Source of the DNA: Kitasatospora sp. GP82
GTDB taxonomy: Bacteria > Actinomycetota > Actinomycetes > Streptomycetales > Streptomycetaceae
DNA: 52,778 nt
Reading direction: 5' to 3'
NCBI RefSeq assembly: GCF_029892105.1
Contig: NZ_JARZAJ010000044.1
Location: 1-52,778 of the forward strand
In this document: positions 50,430-52,778 of the stretch, in pieces
Position numbering within the stretch: position 1 is the stretch's first letter
How the letters are laid out: every line of letters starts with the position of its first letter
Notes under the pieces: generated by a model
What the model saw: only the letters and a program-made list of their open reading frames with translations
The model's database searches: none
Told to the model about the DNA's origin: nothing
Translations under genes and position numbers: made by a program

Positions 50430-52047
50430 TGCGTGGTGACGTCCGTGGTGGAGAAGCGCCTGGGCGCTCTGCCTGTCGCTGCCGAGTTTCTGCGCCGGCT
50501 GGATGTGGCCGGGATCGTCGACGGGCTGTGCCCTTCTGCGGCGAGTGCGCATCTGACGCACGGGCAGGTGATCGAGGCGCTGGTCGCGAACCGTCTCACT
50601 TCGCCGATGCCGTTGTTCCGGGTCGGCGACTGGGCCCGGGTCTGGGCGGTGGAGGAGGTGTTCGGTATCGAGCGAGCTGGCCCTGCTCAACGACGACCGG
50701 CTGGCGCGGGCGCTGGACGCGATCGCCCCGAAGCTGGAGCAGGTCGCGGGCACGGTCGGCGCGCGGGCGATCGCCGAGTTCGGCATCGACGTCAGCCGGT
50801 GCCACTGGGACATGACCAGCATGTCCGTCCACGGTGCCTACCTTGAGGAGGACCAGGACGACCAGTTCCCGGTCATCAAGTACGGGCACCCCAAGGACCG
50901 CCGTACGGACCTGAAGCAGGTCCAGGTTGGTCTCGCGGTCACCGGCGACGGCGGCATCCCCGTCCACGCCCGCGTCTTCGACGGCGGGGCCGCCGAGGTC
51001 AGCCAGGTCGTCGGCGCGATGAAGGACCTGCGGAGACTGGCCGGCCGGCAGAAGTTCCTGTTGGTCGCGGACGCCAAGCTGGTGTCCTACCCGAACATCG
51101 CCGCCCTGCTCGAAGCCAAGGTCCCGTTCATCGCCCCGGTCCCGGCCGTCCGGGTCAAGGACGGGGTCTACGCCGCCCTCGATCCGGGGCAGGCCGCCGT
51201 CGTGGACTGGGTTCCGGCTCGGGACGCGGGCAAGGACCCGGCCGAGCGGGAGATCTACCGGGTGCTGGAGGACGTCCACACCCTCGCGGGGCCACGCAAG
51301 GGCGGCCCGATACTCACGCTGCGGCGGATTCTGGTCCACTCCACCGCGAACGCGGCCGGCCAGCGGGCCGCCCGGGCCAAACGTCTGGCGAAGGCCGCCG
51401 AGGACCTGGACAAGCTCGCCCGCGCCGCGGGCGGCAGGCACTACAGGACGGCCGAGAAGGTCGCCGCCCGCGCCGGAGTGATCGCCGCGAAGCGCCGCGT
51501 GGCCGCATGCCTGAGCTGGCACGTGCACGAGGACGAGGCCGGCGTTCCGTCGCTGGAGTGGGGCTTCGACCAGGACGTCCTCGATGCCGAGGCGAAGGCC
51601 GACGGCTGGTACGCGCTGATCACCCCGCTCCCGGCTGAGCAGGCCGACCCCGCGCAGGTCCTGATCCAGTACAAGGGCCAGGGCTCCGTTGAACGCCGCT
51701 ACGCGGACTTCAAGGGACCGCTCGCCGTCACCCCGGTCTTCGTCCAGCACAACCGCCGCGCCGCCGCCCTGATCCAGGTCATCTGCCTGGCGCTGCTGGT
51801 CTTCTGTCTGATCGAACGCCAGGTCAGACAGGCCCTGGGGCCGGAGCAGACCATGGCCGGGCTCTACCCGGACAACCGTCGGGTCCGGCCCACCGGCCGG
51901 ATGATCCTCCACCACCTCGGCGAACTCAACCTGCGGATCGGCAACGTGACCGACCCGCCGACCGTCCAGATCACCCGAGGAGTCCAACTCCACCTCCTCG
52001 AACTCCTCGGCATCGAAGTCACGCAAACCCGCTGGCCACAGACCTGA
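50430..52047 (+). pseudogene. IS1634-family transposase, frameshifted
   Basis: The N-terminal segment VVEKRLGALPVAAEFLRRLDVAGIVDGLCPSAASAHLTHGQVIEALVANRLTSPMPLFRVGDWARVWAVEEVFGIE is in one frame. The rest (ALLNDDRLARALDAIAPKLEQVAGTVGARAIAEFGIDVSRCHWDMTSMSVHGAYLEEDQDD...) is in another from about 50672 to 52047. The catalytic core (DMTSMSVHG, LVADAKLVS and the late YKGQGSVERRYADFKGPLAVTPVFVQHNRRAAALIQVICLALLV) is complete. One frame change breaks the gene; whether by mutation or sequencing error cannot be told. Confidence 0.85.
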
Positions 52048-52054
52048 ACCGGTG
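52037..52054 (+). repeat. 18-bp direct repeat, left copy
   Basis: CACAGACCTGAACCGGTG covers the end of the IS1634 transposase. It recurs at 52627-52644 with one mismatch, where it covers the end of the acetyltransferase gene. The pair brackets the acetyltransferase. Confidence 0.6.
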
Positions 52055-52069
52055 CCGCGCGCATGGGCC

Positions 52070-52075
52070 TACACT
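52070..52075 (+). promoter_or_regulatory. -10 element of a probable leaderless promoter
   Basis: TACACT ends 7 bases before the GTG start of the acetyltransferase gene. There is no Shine-Dalgarno sequence. This is the classic arrangement of a leaderless actinomycete mRNA. Confidence 0.55.
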
Positions 52076-52082
52076 CTCCGTT

Positions 52083-52637
52083 GTGACAGCCCTGGAGTCA
52101 GTGATCCGCCCGGCGGTCCCGGCCGATCTGGACGCCGTGGCCGAGATCTTCACGCACTACGTCCGCCACACCGTGATCACCTTCGAGGAGACCCCTCCAC
52201 CGGTGGCCGCCTGGCACCAGAGGCTCGACGACCTCGCCGCCCAGGGGCTGCCCTTTCTGGTCGCCGACGTGTCTGGCGAAGTCGTGGGCTATGCCTACGC
52301 TGCCCCTTGGCGTCCCAAGCCCGCCTATCGGCACACCGCCGAGAACTCGATCTACCTCGCCCCCGGCCGGACGGGCCAAGGTCTGGGCGGCGCCCTGCTG
52401 GAAGCCCTGCTGGCCGCCTGTGCCCAGACTCACGTACGGCAGATGATCGCCGTCATCGCGGACGCCGGCACCGATGCGTCGGTCGCGCTGCACCGCCGTT
52501 TCGGCTTTACCGATGTGGGCCGGTTGGCGGCCGTCGGCTACAAGCATGACCGCTGGATCGACACCGTACTGATGCAACGAACGCTTGGCCACACGCCGGA
52601 AAGCCACACCCGGACTCGACGGATGTCACAGACCTGA
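52083..52637 (+). CDS. GNAT acetyltransferase of the phosphinothricin-acetyltransferase (PAT) type
   Basis: A 184-residue cytoplasmic acetyltransferase using acetyl-CoA. The family is shown by IRPAVPADLDAVAEIFTHYVRHTVITFEETPP, LPFLVADVSGEVVGYAYAAPWRPKPAYRHTAENSIYLAPG, RTGQGLGGALLEALLAAC with the acetyl-CoA loop, and VGYKHDRWIDTVLMQRTLG. PAT/bar enzymes inactivate phosphinothricin-type amino acids; relatives also act on other amino acids, so the substrate is open. The start is GTG 52083, apparently leaderless. The end (ESHTRTRRMSQT) shares an 18-bp repeat with the IS1634 transposase end, so the last residues may come from IS DNA. Confidence 0.82.
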   Translation: MTALESVIRPAVPADLDAVAEIFTHYVRHTVITFEETPPPVAAWHQRLDDLAAQGLPFLVADVSGEVVGYAYAAPWRPKPAYRHTAENSIYLAPGRTGQGLGGALLEALLAACAQTHVRQMIAVIADAGTDASVALHRRFGFTDVGRLAAVGYKHDRWIDTVLMQRTLGHTPESHTRTRRMSQT

Positions 52638-52644
52638 ATCGGTG
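52627..52644 (+). repeat. 18-bp direct repeat, right copy
   Basis: Matches 52037-52054 at 17 of 18 positions and includes the acetyltransferase stop codon. Beyond it, 52645-52778 contains no gene that I can see. Confidence 0.6.
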
Positions 52645-52778
52645 ACCTGCGAAGTACGGGTCTAGATTCAATACCAGTGACTTAGGGCTCGCAGAGCATT
52701 AACTCGCAGTCTTGATCTCCGATGGGCGGGTCATTCCTGCCGTGCTCGCGAGGCTGTAGAGGTCGTCAAGGGTGACGA

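Noticed and set aside
1..52778. tRNA, rRNA or riboswitch genes
   Set aside because: I scanned for tRNA-like cloverleaf ends, rRNA landmarks and common riboswitch cores and saw none; without a covariance search this is not exhaustive.
1..52778. A biosynthetic gene cluster (PKS, NRPS, terpene, RiPP)
   Set aside because: No core biosynthetic enzyme is present; isolated methyltransferases and oxidoreductases do not form a cluster.

Overview
The window is a very GC-rich actinomycete segment, most likely from Streptomyces or a close relative (Kitasatospora, Streptacidiphilus). The evidence is strong third-position GC bias, an SsgA-like sporulation protein, a WhiB protein, a SpoIIE-type phosphatase, DUF4232 and streptogrisin-like protease fragments, and many actinomycete-style secreted enzymes with lectin tails. 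The density of transposase fragments, truncated genes and hybrid junctions points to an accessory region such as a chromosome arm or genomic island.

Layout. 0-5.2 kb: an IS with clear terminal inverted repeats (94-1675) abuts an IS5-type transposase remnant, followed by two small immunity-like genes (an unknown and an SMI1/KNR4 protein), an IS1380 element whose transposase carries an in-frame TGA, and an IS701-like scrap. 5.3-14.4 kb: an LLM-class oxidoreductase with a palindromic operator, a broken IS481 transposase, a lipoprotein, a protease fragment, a gtrA gene split by a roughly 0.9-kb cassette that carries a methyltransferase between inverted repeats, a frameshifted membrane molybdopterin-oxidoreductase-like gene, an intact GH15 enzyme and an SDR. 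14.7-16.4 kb: a degenerate CRISPR array of five 37-bp repeats with no cas genes, then a tyrosine integrase.

16.6-21.5 kb is a metal locus: an ArsR-CDF efflux pair with a palindromic operator, then a CooC/ParA-like ATPase plus a small partner, divergent from a ZnuA-type zinc-binding lipoprotein across an intergenic region with three Zur-like boxes. The downstream ATPase gene is cut and joined to an ABC-2-like remnant. 21.8-24.9 kb: secreted Ig-like proteins, one with a Peptidase_S74-type domain that appears split over two overlapping genes, and a 2OG-Fe(II) oxygenase. 24.9-27.6 kb: defence debris, with a Septu-like ATPase(truncated)-HNH pair, a broken AbiEii-type nucleotidyltransferase and a second, truncated integrase paralogous to the first.

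28-39.4 kb: a two-gene DUF4132 operon, transposase scraps, ssg-like and whiB genes, fragments of a DUF4232 protein and a zinc-ribbon recombinase, a membrane PP2C phosphatase, an FMN reductase, a cupin/LysR divergent pair, and M20 peptidase and AsnC genes that both lost their 5' ends at one junction. 39.6-45 kb: two tandem secreted GH59 (galactocerebrosidase-like) enzymes with ricin-type lectin domains, preceded by a DasR-like palindrome and closed by a 23-bp perfect hairpin. 45-52.8 kb: a collapsed phosphoesterase-lectin gene, SIS/integrase chimeras, a Hint-RNase-A-like toxin module fused in frame to a transposase fragment with a likely immunity gene behind it, a methyltransferase, a frameshifted IS1634 transposase and a leaderless PAT-like acetyltransferase.

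Functional themes are interbacterial conflict (immunity genes, toxin module), defence remnants (CRISPR, Septu-like, AbiEii), metal homeostasis and secreted polysaccharide or glycolipid hydrolysis. Family assignments were made by reading the sequence only; no database search was run.
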